The notes under the pieces were generated by a model that was given only the letters and a program-made list of their open reading frames with translations, was not told the origin of the DNA and ran no database searches. The position numbers and the translations under genes were made by a program. 39,767 nt of DNA from Leptospiraceae bacterium. Its GTDB lineage: Bacteria; Spirochaetota; Leptospiria; Leptospirales; Leptospiraceae. Of this stretch, positions 24,697 to 33,912 are shown piece by piece. Where the stretch lies: contig JACKPA010000025.1 of the NCBI GenBank assembly GCA_024233865.1, forward strand, positions 1 to 39,767, in the 5' to 3' direction. Every line of letters begins with the position of its first letter. Position 1 is the first letter of the stretch.

Positions 24697-25615
24697 CCTT
24701 AAATCCATCCCAAAAATCAGCATCCAATCTTTTAATTTCAATAGTCTGCTCCACCTGCATCCCTAATCCAAAGTCATAAATATACTCTGCAAGCGCCTTA
24801 CCATCGATCAAAACAACGGTCGTGGATCCATTAAGGCTATTAGCGTATTCGATGGCTCCAGGTGAAAAAGAAGACGTTGTAATAAACACTCCCTTATTTG
24901 ACTGAGCTACCGCAAGAGCCCCAACAAATTTTTGAATCTCCGGTCGGCTAATAGAAGAGTCCAGTTTATATCTTTTAGCCTGGATATGTATTCGGCCAAA
25001 GCCCAATACATCCTCTTTGATGATTCCGTCAATGCCACCATCATTCGTTGATTGGGTCACCAATCCGGAATTTTTAATTTCTCCGCCATAGCCCATTTTT
25101 TGAAGGAGCATAACTACTAAGCGTTCAAATTCGAAGGGGGTTTTACTCAGAATGGTTGCCAATATTTCAGCATAAACGGATTTTCTAATATTAGAAAAGG
25201 AGGCGTATAATTTCTCCTGGGGCGTAAAGGTGGAGCGGCTATCGTCAAGAACCAACTTATCCTTGGTGGTTTGTTTCTTTTGCTTTACAGGCTCCCTGCT
25301 ATCCAATTGTTTTTGAATGTATTCATCCACTTTATCAGGAGTCTTCAAAAGCTCCTTCCCTTTTTCATTGATCTGGTAAACACCACGCCTGGGTTTTTCC
25401 AAAAGGCCCGCCATATTGAGGTAACTCAAGGCCCAGGACACCCTGTCATAAAATATTTGTCCATTCCCCGAAGGATACATTTCCGCGACTTCTTCTTCCG
25501 TCAACCGAAAACGCTCGGCAAGGGGTGTTACAAATTCTTTTAAATTTAGGGTACCTTTTTTTTCCAGGAGTTGGAGTACGGGGACTCTTAGTTCGTCGTG
25601 TTTTGGTATTGGCAT
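24686..25615 (-). CDS. mrr: Mrr-family restriction endonuclease
   Basis: 309 residues, the normal Mrr length. The N-terminal 95 residues are the Mrr winged-helix domain (RVSWALSYLNMAGLLEKPRR). The C-terminal catalytic domain (about 155-280) has FERLVVMLLQKMGYGG, NDGGIDGII with D196, and IHIQAKRYK with Q212 and K214, the PD-(D/E)XK variant of this family. Mrr cuts methylated DNA (type IV restriction). Its last 11 nt overlap the start of the kinase gene, which suggests a shared transcript. It begins 68 bp after the SHOCT gene. Confidence 0.93.
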   Translation of the reverse strand: MPIPKHDELRVPVLQLLEKKGTLNLKEFVTPLAERFRLTEEEVAEMYPSGNGQIFYDRVSWALSYLNMAGLLEKPRRGVYQINEKGKELLKTPDKVDEYIQKQLDSREPVKQKKQTTKDKLVLDDSRSTFTPQEKLYASFSNIRKSVYAEILATILSKTPFEFERLVVMLLQKMGYGGEIKNSGLVTQSTNDGGIDGIIKEDVLGFGRIHIQAKRYKLDSSISRPEIQKFVGALAVAQSNKGVFITTSSFSPGAIEYANSLNGSTTVVLIDGKALAEYIYDFGLGMQVEQTIEIKRLDADFWDGFKDEP

Positions 25616-25683
25616 TTTCCATGTTTATAATTATCAAAAAAGACCGTGTAATTGAAAAAAAATTAGTTCTTTTTTCAAACCAA

Positions 25684-26214
25684 TCAATCAATATATTTAC
25701 CTAACCTCTCTTTTATCTTGTTATATTCCTCCCTTGTGATTAACTCTAAATCGAGTTTGAGTTTAGCTTTTTTTAACTCATCCAAAGCCTCATCGCTTGT
25801 CAAACTTTTAGATTTAACCTCACCATTCATAATAGCATCTTCTATGAAAAAGAAGTAATTATCTATCCCAGTCATACCCGTGGTTTGAAAAGAAACTTTA
25901 AAGCCCGAATTTTTAGTGCCACCAACAGCAATCTTTTTTATTCTGGCCTTTGTATTGGCAGAGTATCTATCTACTTCTCTCTGGGTGCCAGAAATGTCAA
26001 CCTTAGTGATATAAATAAATTTTCCATTAACACCTGAAGGATTTTTTATTTGTAGCGTATCACCAACCACATAGACATCTCCATTTCGAGAAATATAGGC
26101 CTCGAATGTTCCATGAGGTTTTTTATCAATTCCTTCTAATTGTTTATGATTGATTACTTGGGAAAAACAGATAGAATTTGATAGTAAAAGAAATAATATA
26201 AAAATATTTTTCAT
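25684..26214 (-). CDS. Exported protein with C-terminal SHOCT-like segment
   Basis: 176 residues. A signal peptide is clear (IFILFLLLSNSICFSQ). The body (about 25-130) is beta-rich and unrecognised. The last 40 residues (EALDELKKAKLKLDLELITR, then EEYNKIKERL) match the SHOCT pattern, a short C-terminal helical domain found on many unrelated proteins. The cleavage region ends S-Q without a lipobox Cys. It lies between two nuclease genes on the same strand, with 33 bp separating it from the upstream one; no link to their function is visible. Confidence 0.75.
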   Translation of the reverse strand: MKNIFILFLLLSNSICFSQVINHKQLEGIDKKPHGTFEAYISRNGDVYVVGDTLQIKNPSGVNGKFIYITKVDISGTQREVDRYSANTKARIKKIAVGGTKNSGFKVSFQTTGMTGIDNYFFFIEDAIMNGEVKSKSLTSDEALDELKKAKLKLDLELITREEYNKIKERLGKYID

Positions 26215-26247
26215 TGTTTATTTTTTCTATGAATTTATTATTGAATT

Positions 26248-27165
26248 TTAGTTCCTTAAAAAAATCCAATCCATTAATCCTGCATTAATTACTAATTCTG
26301 ATAATTTCTTTGAATTAATCAATTGCACATTAGGGAATTCCATAATCTCAATTCGATCTGTTTCAGAATGAACTACAAAAAAGAATTTATCATATCCGGT
26401 TATTAATTGGAATTTTTCAACGTGCTTCTTGATTTCCTGGTTATTTGATTTTGACTTTATTTGTACCAGGCATCTTTCTCCAGTAACAGGATGCAAAAGT
26501 TCCAAATCAAACCACTTTGCTGTTTTTCCGATTTCACTCAATCTTTGCCAACCCGCTTGCCTGAAGATTAAATCAGTCAACAATTCAAAATCCTTCCATG
26601 ACAAGGACTGAATGAGTTTTTCGATTTTTTGCATCAGATTTTGTTTAGCTTCTTTAGCTTCGGTTACTTCTTTTGAGTCCAGGCCATTGATTTTTCTTAA
26701 GGTATACTCTTTTTCTTCTATATGGCAAATTGTCTTTCTATACCCTTGAGTTTTGGTCAATTTTCCACCTAAATCTCCTAATGTTAGTTTCTTCCCATTA
26801 ATATCTTCGTCTGACCATACTTTTTTTAGACTTCTAACCTTCGAATTATCCTCTTTAACAGAAAACTTATCACCTGGGAAACACCACCACATTTTATTAT
26901 CGGCAAAAGTTATCCAAATATCATTTTCACTCGATTCATAAAATATTTTTAATTCTCGAACATGATCAGAAGCTGCAGCCTGGATTTTATTTTCTTTTGT
27001 AATAAAGTAATTCCTTACCTTCTCCCAGTCACCATTAAGGCAATCCCGTTCATCAACCCCAATAAATCCGATTCTTATTGAAGGTTGTTCCATTAAGCAT
27101 TCTTTTTCCCAATCTCCTCCTTCTCCTAATTTGATGTATATGATTTGGTTGCAGTTGATTTTCAT
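26248..27165 (-). CDS. PUA/EVE-like domain fused to Mrr-like PD-(D/E)XK nuclease
   Basis: About 305 residues from the ATG at 27163-27165 (MKINCNQIIYIKLGEGGDW); an earlier in-frame ATG at 27219 overlaps the previous gene by 17 bp. The N-terminal 150 residues have the look of a PUA/EVE-like fold (IYIKLGEGGDW, IRIGF, MWWCFPG), expected to sense a modified base. The C-terminal part has SWKDFELLTDLIFRQAGWQR, then KWFDLELLHP and CLVQIKSKS, which supply the D, the Q and the K of a PD-(D/E)XK site. Likely a modification-dependent restriction endonuclease. It follows a glycosylase-fold gene with no or almost no gap. Confidence 0.8.
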   Translation of the reverse strand: MKINCNQIIYIKLGEGGDWEKECLMEQPSIRIGFIGVDERDCLNGDWEKVRNYFITKENKIQAAASDHVRELKIFYESSENDIWITFADNKMWWCFPGDKFSVKEDNSKVRSLKKVWSDEDINGKKLTLGDLGGKLTKTQGYRKTICHIEEKEYTLRKINGLDSKEVTEAKEAKQNLMQKIEKLIQSLSWKDFELLTDLIFRQAGWQRLSEIGKTAKWFDLELLHPVTGERCLVQIKSKSNNQEIKKHVEKFQLITGYDKFFFVVHSETDRIEIMEFPNVQLINSKKLSELVINAGLMDWIFLRN

Positions 27166-27202
27166 ATTTAGGGAATTTTTTCTTGGCAAAAGATATTTCT
27201 GG

Positions 27203-28135
27203 CTAAAGGGTAATTCCATGTGCTTCCATAAACTTGCTCAATCGATCTCGTAATTCCTTCCGATTGTCATCAGTCCAGAAATGCTGTGTAAGGCCACTGG
27301 CCAAATGTGGAACTCCAATATGAACGAATCTGGGTTTTAAGGTTCCGTCCTTAGGATCCGTTCTATCATATAATGAGATAAAAGGCAGGTTTCGGTTTGA
27401 ACCGGTTTGATTCCAGAATTCTTGTGGGGGAATCCATTTATTAGGATGGGCAATTTTCTTTAATACTTTGTTATCAACAAAATCAGCAACAGCCAAGCCA
27501 GAAGAGATTATTATTTTAGGCGCGATGAATTCGATTTCTTTCTCTAAATATTCATGTGCAACCATTGCTCTCATTTGGTCCCAATTGGGAATGAGTTTAA
27601 TGAGGCTTGCGTTTCCTTTTGGGGCGAAATGGCACATATCAGTTATGTAGAACTGATGATAAAACTGTTCGGCCGACAATGTATCTTCCGCGAATAGCCC
27701 GGACAGATTGTTGTGTAAATAATAGTTGTCAGAAAGTTGTTGGTAATTATCAAAAAAATCAGGGAATGGTTTTCGAATGGCGTAAGCTACCTGGTAAAAA
27801 CTACATTGAATATGAGGTTCCATTCCTATCACCATTATTTTTTTCGCAGGCTGGTCCTCTTTTAGGTCCAATGAACCAATCCATCCAGGGAAGTCAAACG
27901 CCCATCCGGGGAAAGGTCCATTTCCCAATTTGATGCGGTTGGTAGAGTTAGGTGTTTTTAGAATTTCTTCGACCTTTTCCCGATTTCCACTTTTATGGTC
28001 TCCCTCTTGGTGGTAGAGCTTTTCTTCACTGCCTTCTTTTAAAGTAAGGCTATCCTTTTCAAGCAAATAATCTGCTACTTTTCCAAATTTGTTTTTGAGG
28101 TACTTTCTGAATTCTTCGTTTTTTCGTTCCATCAT
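27203..28135 (-). CDS. Uracil-DNA-glycosylase-fold protein
   Basis: 310 residues. The central pattern fits the UDG superfamily: KKIMVIGMEPHIQ (the place of the G-x-D/N-P motif 1), FYITDMCHFAPKG, PKIIISSGLAVADFV and a late HIGVPHLASGLTQHFW (the place of the H-P-S motif). The exact catalytic residues of classic UDGs are not conserved, so the base removed, if any, is unknown. Two adjacent Met codons open the gene. It runs into the PUA-like nuclease gene (17-bp overlap if that gene's longer start is used). A role in excising unusual bases from invading DNA together with that nuclease is inferred. Confidence 0.65.
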   Translation of the reverse strand: MMERKNEEFRKYLKNKFGKVADYLLEKDSLTLKEGSEEKLYHQEGDHKSGNREKVEEILKTPNSTNRIKLGNGPFPGWAFDFPGWIGSLDLKEDQPAKKIMVIGMEPHIQCSFYQVAYAIRKPFPDFFDNYQQLSDNYYLHNNLSGLFAEDTLSAEQFYHQFYITDMCHFAPKGNASLIKLIPNWDQMRAMVAHEYLEKEIEFIAPKIIISSGLAVADFVDNKVLKKIAHPNKWIPPQEFWNQTGSNRNLPFISLYDRTDPKDGTLKPRFVHIGVPHLASGLTQHFWTDDNRKELRDRLSKFMEAHGITL

Positions 28136-28184
28136 GAATAAGTTTTTTGGAAACCATTAAATTATTTTGAAATCAATTATTTGC

Positions 28185-31100
28185 TCACTCCACCACCAAT
28201 TTCCCAACGCCCCCGATCTGCCCATCCACCAAAACTTCAAAAACGTACAACCCTTCCGGCAGCTCTCCCTTTTTAAGCGCTAATTCCTGGCCACTGAAAA
28301 CATCTCGTTTCACTTCTATGCCCATCGCATTAAAAAGCCTGAATTCGGCTTCCTGGAAGTCTATTCCTGTTATACGGATCACGGCCTCAATTGTTACAGG
28401 ATTCGGAGCAATAGAAACCTCCAAACCAGGAATATAAGGCAATTGATTAACCCACACCTCAACAAAATTTTCGCCAATGGTATGGAAAGTCGTATTGGTG
28501 AGGACGGGATCATTGAAATCAAAAGAAATGGCTGCCTGGTTTTCGATAACGGTTCCTAAAGGCAGTTCCGGTTTTTGGCTGATCCTGAATTTAATAAAAC
28601 CATGGGAAGCGGGCTCATTGGCAGTACTGTCCACTAGAAGAATACTTTCAAAAATGAATTTCAAGGTGTCGCTTCCGACGATTTCCAGGTTGTACGGATG
28701 GCTGCTGGCTCCTAACCGTAGAGAAGTCATTTCCAGATAAGGTGAAAGCACATCCTCCACGACAACCGTAAAGGCCGTATCTGTACCGGTATTTTGAAAA
28801 CGAATGAGATATTCAATATCCTGGCCTCTTTCGATGAAATGGCTCTCTCCATATCCTTCCGGGAAACCTCGTTTGTCATTTGGGTCAAATGAGCCAATCA
28901 CTTGTTGGCAATCTATCGAAACAAACGGACTGGAATCATTTTCCGGAAATTGAGTGGCATATCCGGTACTAAAACCTCCCGTTTCATTCGTGCCGCAAGC
29001 TTCCACAAAAGCGGATGGGATAGACTCGAAGGGATGAAACGGTACCGGAGTGGTTTGACAAGCATAAGTGGAGCCATTCGCCTCAAAATTCACCTCAATG
29101 GATTCTCCACTACTTAAGAAAAAAGGAATTGGCTCAGGTGTAATGATCACGCCATCCTGGATGATGGTGTAGGTTTGTTCGGATTGCATATCCCCTTCCG
29201 CAGTATTTGAAATGGTGAATAAAACTTCACCACCTTCACATGCACCCACAACTTCTATATTTGCCCCGGACCATTCCTCCGAGAATCCTGCACAAAGAGA
29301 ATCAGGATATATTTTGGCTGTGGCGCAAAGGGTTTGACCTAATTCCGAATCGCAGGAGACGGTGGTGTAAATTTTGAAGGAACCGCATTCGCCAACCTGG
29401 ACTTCTCCGAGATCAAAAGTGTAGGTATTACCTTCTTGTTGGGCTATTGGAATGGAAGCCGAATTTACATTTAATAAAGGATCGAAATGTATTTTCACCA
29501 AAGCTTCTTCGGCGTTTACGGTTCCGTAATTACAATAATCTATTTTAAAAGTATTATCAAAACACCGGCGTAATCTTGATGTGGAAATATCGACAGTCAG
29601 ATAAGGACATAGCACTATTGCACTTGGAAAGAAATTGATTGTATCCAGGCTTAAGCTGTCTTCAATGATTACATTTTGAATTCCGGTGCAGTTTTCTTCC
29701 CAGTAGGGGCCGGGGGCATAGATTAGTTCAATATCGTATGAGCCAGGATGGGTAAGTATCCCATATTCTCCATTATCATTTGAAACGCTGTATAGCTCCC
29801 CCTGATCAGAATTGGCTTTTATCATCCAGTTACGTAATCCAATTTCCAGAGTATCAGAAAAACAATTTTGATTTTGATCGAGAATTACTTTTCCGGAAAT
29901 GGTCGCATCACAGGAACCAAATCCCGTTTGGCAAAAAGCTTCGAAATCGCCTCCACCAGGCAAACCAGGGTTGTTAGAAAAATCAACAAATGTTGATGAA
30001 TTACAAAAAACTGAATATTGAGGAGGGAAACATCCATAGAATTGATTATGCAAAAATATCCCAACGTTAAGATTGGTTAAATTAGATAATTCAATTGGAA
30101 GACTACCTGTTAAAAAATTATTTTCCAAAAAAAGATAATTCAAATTAATCAAATCACCCACTTCAGAAGGAATGCTGCCTGTCAAAAAATTAGACCTAAG
30201 ATAAAGTATATTTAATTCAACAAGATTTCCTATTTCAGATGGGATACTGCCTGTCAATAAATTATTACTAAGATAAAGTTCATTTAATTCAACAAGATTT
30301 CCTATTTCAGATGGGATACTTTCGGAAAGCTTATTGCCACTTAAGCCTAGTAAATTCAATTGGGATAGGTTACCAATTGTTGCCGGAATACTACCTGATA
30401 ATTTATTTCCATTAAGATTCAAAAACTTCAAATTGGAAATGTTCTCAATTTCTTCGGGTATTGGTATTGACCCTGAAATTTGATTATTCTCTAAGCTAAG
30501 ACCTACTAAATTTTGCAATTCAAATATTTCAGCAGGAATTGTTCCTGAAAGTTGATTTTGATATAATTGGAGTTCATATAAATTTGTTAAACTACCTAAT
30601 TCTGGGGGTATCGGTCCTGATAATTGATTTGTTGATAGTCTGAGTGACCCTAAACTTGTAATGTTCCCTAATTCTGGAGGAATACTGCCAGTTAATTGGT
30701 TTTCTTTAAGATTAAGAATTTGTAAATTATGTAAATTACCTAATTCAGATGGAATCTGGCCTCCAAGTGGATTGGATGATAATTGAAGACTTACTAAATT
30801 TGTTAGATTCTCAATTTCAGGAGGGATGCCACCCGATATACTAGTACCAATTATAAATAGATGTGTTAGGCTTGTTGTGTTACCTATGTCTGATGGAATA
30901 TTAATACCTCCAGTTAATTGATTACCTCTAATTTCTAAATACGCTAAATTTGGAAGATAAAATAATTCTTCAGGTAATCCCCCTGTAAGTTGGCTGCAAT
31001 GTATTCTTAAATTTTGAAGATTCCCAAGGTTTCCTAATTCTATTGGTATATTTCCTAGGAGACCATTACATGTTAAATTTAAATATTTTAAGGTTTCCAA

Positions 31101-31469
31101 ATCTCCCAATTCAGATGGAATATTTCCTTCAAGTTGGTCATCTTTGATCATGATAGACTCAATAGAAGAATAATTTCCAATTTCAGTTGGTAATTCTCCA
31201 ACCATATTGTTGTTTGAAAAAACCAGCTTCTTTACACATCCTGCAGAATCTGTTTCAACACCTTTCCAAGTCGAAATAGGTTCCCCCTCCACCAGCCAAT
31301 TCGTATTATCCACCCAATCATCCCCATTAGTCGCATTATACAAAGCCACCAAAGCCAAAGAATCACTCACCGGATCACATTGCCCCAAAAGGTTTGAAAT
31401 AAAAAAAGAATGGAAACTCAATAGGGTGACGATACACCAAAGTCTAAGGAGGGTTAAGGCGTTTTTCAT
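28185..31469 (-). CDS. Secreted LRR protein with DUF7619-like module and T9SS sorting domain
   Basis: About 1094 residues. The ATG at 31467-31469 opens a good signal peptide (LLRLWCIVTLLSFHSFFIS); the longer frame from 31532 adds 21 polar residues and is unlikely. After an N-terminal cap (SLALVALYNATNGDDW) come about 17 plant-type LRRs of 23-26 residues (IPSELGNLxxL, LxLxxNxLxGSIP). Then a Cys-rich beta domain (ISGKVILDQNQNCFSD), Ig/DUF11-like domains, and the DUF7619-like block with GSFDPNDKRGFPEG and IEYLIRFQNTGTDTAF. The last 75 residues (SIAPNPVTIEAVIRI to the C-terminus) are a T9SS type A signal. Secreted or surface-attached, probably adhesive. Paralogue of the protein at 33913-38064. 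Confidence 0.9.
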   Translation of the reverse strand: MKNALTLLRLWCIVTLLSFHSFFISNLLGQCDPVSDSLALVALYNATNGDDWVDNTNWLVEGEPISTWKGVETDSAGCVKKLVFSNNNMVGELPTEIGNYSSIESIMIKDDQLEGNIPSELGDLETLKYLNLTCNGLLGNIPIELGNLGNLQNLRIHCSQLTGGLPEELFYLPNLAYLEIRGNQLTGGINIPSDIGNTTSLTHLFIIGTSISGGIPPEIENLTNLVSLQLSSNPLGGQIPSELGNLHNLQILNLKENQLTGSIPPELGNITSLGSLRLSTNQLSGPIPPELGSLTNLYELQLYQNQLSGTIPAEIFELQNLVGLSLENNQISGSIPIPEEIENISNLKFLNLNGNKLSGSIPATIGNLSQLNLLGLSGNKLSESIPSEIGNLVELNELYLSNNLLTGSIPSEIGNLVELNILYLRSNFLTGSIPSEVGDLINLNYLFLENNFLTGSLPIELSNLTNLNVGIFLHNQFYGCFPPQYSVFCNSSTFVDFSNNPGLPGGGDFEAFCQTGFGSCDATISGKVILDQNQNCFSDTLEIGLRNWMIKANSDQGELYSVSNDNGEYGILTHPGSYDIELIYAPGPYWEENCTGIQNVIIEDSLSLDTINFFPSAIVLCPYLTVDISTSRLRRCFDNTFKIDYCNYGTVNAEEALVKIHFDPLLNVNSASIPIAQQEGNTYTFDLGEVQVGECGSFKIYTTVSCDSELGQTLCATAKIYPDSLCAGFSEEWSGANIEVVGACEGGEVLFTISNTAEGDMQSEQTYTIIQDGVIITPEPIPFFLSSGESIEVNFEANGSTYACQTTPVPFHPFESIPSAFVEACGTNETGGFSTGYATQFPENDSSPFVSIDCQQVIGSFDPNDKRGFPEGYGESHFIERGQDIEYLIRFQNTGTDTAFTVVVEDVLSPYLEMTSLRLGASSHPYNLEIVGSDTLKFIFESILLVDSTANEPASHGFIKFRISQKPELPLGTVIENQAAISFDFNDPVLTNTTFHTIGENFVEVWVNQLPYIPGLEVSIAPNPVTIEAVIRITGIDFQEAEFRLFNAMGIEVKRDVFSGQELALKKGELPEGLYVFEVLVDGQIGGVGKLVVE
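30040..31250 (-). repeat. LRR-coding repeat array with a 72-bp near-duplicate unit
   Basis: DNA encoding the LRRs of the 28185-31469 gene. The stretch 30196-30248 recurs at 30268-30320 with about two differences, an offset of 72 bp that equals one 24-residue LRR. This points to recent duplication of a unit. Confidence 0.8.
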
Positions 31470-31704
31470 TTTGTTCGTTTTTAGAGGATGGCTTAGGAAG
31501 TCATCAATAATAAAATTATCCCGATTGGGCAATTTAGCAAAATCAACCCAAAAAATTAAACAAATGGTCGAGATTCGAAGGGATAATTATCCAATCTGAA
31601 ATATTTATTTTTGGAGATTGGAAATTAAAGACAATATCCTAGGTGGCTTCCCTCGATTGAACTATATTAGGGGCCACTAATAATCAACTTTAAACCCCTG
31701 AATT

Positions 31705-33789
31705 ATGAAACTTCGTTTTTCATTTTTTCTCGTCGTCCACTTCTCTTTTTTTTTATTTTTCAATCTTTCTATTTCGCTTTTTGCACAGACGCCTACACCA
31801 CAGGATTGCTTGGGAGCGATTCATGTTTATCAACCCATTATTTATGAACCCATTCCTGGATCGGGGTATGGAAATTATTATCCTGAAGTGGACTCTACCA
31901 TTAATTGCATTACTGAAGAAATCGATGCAATATGGTACACCTTCACTACGATTAGCGATGGAATATTGAATTTTGTAATTACTCCGGATGATCCACTCGA
32001 TGATTATGATTGGATACTTTTTGACCTTACAAATGCAAATTGTGAAGATATTTATGCAGATACGAGCCTGGTGGTAAGTTGTAATGCTGCAGCTGCTTGC
32101 TCTGACCAAACCGGAACCAGCGAATCAAGCCCCTATACAAATCAAGGACCAAATTGTGATAATTTCCCTCCCAGTCAAGATTTAGGGTTTACACAATTCA
32201 ATGATGTAATTCCAATGATGGCAGGCAATACTTATGCTTTGATGGTTACAAATTGGAGTGGTTCAAATAATGGTTTCACAATAGATTTCAGCACTGCTAC
32301 CGGAATGGGAATAACTGATTCAATACCTCCTTTCATTGAAGCCCTAAATGTTCCAAATGAGTGCCAGGGAAATACCATTGAAATAGAGTTTTCTGAATAC
32401 ATCCAGTGCAATACAATTGATGCACTCAATTTTCAACTATCTGGTCCCGGTGAACCTTACACACTTACACTGTTGTCTGATGTCTGTGACCAGGGAGGCA
32501 ACCAGGATAACTTGTTCACCCTCTCAGTTAGTCCTTTTATGGTTCCGGGAGGGAATTATACTTTGGATCTAATAGTCGATGGTTCTACTGAAATTTTGGA
32601 TTTAAATAACAACCCAATTGATGCTACATTTTTTGATTTTAGTACAAATAACCTATTAACCAATGCACCAGCAGTATGGTCCAATCAATTTGAAGGAAAT
32701 GAAATAATTGTCGATGAAGGGCAGTACGTCTCCCTAAGCCTATTTTCCAATAACGAAACCCCTAATCCCGAATTCAATTTTTATTCAAACTCCGCATTAA
32801 CTAACCTGATTTTTAGTGGTAGTAATTCTTATTCTTTCATGGCAACAGTTTCTACCTCAATATTTGTAACAGAATTCTTTGGCCTTTGTGAAAGTCCGGC
32901 ATTGGAGATTCCTATTTCACTAATCGAATATCCTCCGCAATGTCCTCCAACTATTGAGTTTATAATGGTGAATGGATGTGCTCCTTTCGAGTCAGATGGA
33001 GAGTTTATGATTATAAAATCTCAGGAAGCAATAATTAATATTGATGATCTAACCATTGATTTTTATACAAACCTTGACATTAATGGAGACATTGGTTCAT
33101 CGGAATTTTGTCAATTTATGCCACCACCACTTATCGCTTCATTAGCCGGTTGTCCAAATGTGATTTCAGTTGGCCCCGGTGATGCCATACCACCATATTC
33201 GATGGTAATGATCAAAACAAGTTTTGGAGGCGATGCAAGTGAATACGACTGGACTCCGTTATGCGGTGAAGGACAAACAATCTATTTACTTCAAAATAAT
33301 TGTGACCGAACTGCCGGAGCTTTCAAGGATAGTAATGCACCGGGAGAAGTAAGAACAACCAGGATATTGACACCGGAATGTATGAGTGAATTGATTTATG
33401 AACCTGACTTAAATTCAGGAGTAAATGGTGATTTCGTCATGCGTTGTGATACGAGTGAAACCTGCCCTAATGGCATAATTTATGGTAATGACGGGTGCGT
33501 CGCCCCTTCCATTTTAAATTTCGTTACTCATCTCAATTCAATGGATGCAAACCGGGAAAATCTTTCCATTTTCCCCAATCCTGCTTCAAATGAAATTCGG
33601 ATCGAATGGGAGGACGAGGTTCAGGTCTTAATAGTTGTTTCTGAACTAAATGGTTCTGAAATCACAAGAACAATTGGGCAAGGCAAGCAATCAACCCTTT
33701 CAGTAAGCAATCTGTCACCTGGTGTCTATTTTGTGAAATCGTTTTTTGATAATGGAAAAACAGGTGTTGGCATGTTTGTCAAATATTAA
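31705..33789 (+). CDS. Secreted protein with T9SS sorting domain, function unknown
   Basis: 694 residues, the only plus-strand gene. The signal peptide is long and very hydrophobic (FFLVVHFSFFLFFNLSISLF, then AQ). The N-terminal domain (about 30-200: AIWYTFTTISDGILNFVI, DYDWILFDL, AGNTYALMVTNWS) is a beta-sandwich type seen in many Bacteroidota secreted proteins. The segment 205-310 resembles a Big-type Ig-like domain, and about 410-590 is Cys-containing and beta-rich. The C-terminal 75 residues (LSIFPNPASNEIRIEW to MFVKY) are a T9SS type A sorting signal. No catalytic motif was found. It diverges from the LRR gene; the 235 bp between their starts must hold both promoters. It converges with the gene at 33913. 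Confidence 0.88.
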   Translation: MKLRFSFFLVVHFSFFLFFNLSISLFAQTPTPQDCLGAIHVYQPIIYEPIPGSGYGNYYPEVDSTINCITEEIDAIWYTFTTISDGILNFVITPDDPLDDYDWILFDLTNANCEDIYADTSLVVSCNAAAACSDQTGTSESSPYTNQGPNCDNFPPSQDLGFTQFNDVIPMMAGNTYALMVTNWSGSNNGFTIDFSTATGMGITDSIPPFIEALNVPNECQGNTIEIEFSEYIQCNTIDALNFQLSGPGEPYTLTLLSDVCDQGGNQDNLFTLSVSPFMVPGGNYTLDLIVDGSTEILDLNNNPIDATFFDFSTNNLLTNAPAVWSNQFEGNEIIVDEGQYVSLSLFSNNETPNPEFNFYSNSALTNLIFSGSNSYSFMATVSTSIFVTEFFGLCESPALEIPISLIEYPPQCPPTIEFIMVNGCAPFESDGEFMIIKSQEAIINIDDLTIDFYTNLDINGDIGSSEFCQFMPPPLIASLAGCPNVISVGPGDAIPPYSMVMIKTSFGGDASEYDWTPLCGEGQTIYLLQNNCDRTAGAFKDSNAPGEVRTTRILTPECMSELIYEPDLNSGVNGDFVMRCDTSETCPNGIIYGNDGCVAPSILNFVTHLNSMDANRENLSIFPNPASNEIRIEWEDEVQVLIVVSELNGSEITRTIGQGKQSTLSVSNLSPGVYFVKSFFDNGKTGVGMFVKY

Positions 33790-33912
33790 TAAAAATGGGG
33801 GAAGGAAATGAAAACTCCTCCTCAAAAAGAAACCTTGTTTGGAATTTTGCTTCTTAAAGGGGTATTTATTATCCTTAAAATGGTATGCCATATGGATCCA
33901 TCTTTTAAAAAA

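Noticed and set aside
25446..25691. Minus-strand 81-codon frame at the start of mrr
   Set aside because: It overlaps the Mrr winged-helix domain in another frame and yields a basic, feature-free product.
31470..31704. Promoter pair between the divergent LRR and T9SS genes
   Set aside because: Promoters must exist here, but I could not find a convincing TTTG / TAnnTTTG pair in either direction, so none is annotated.
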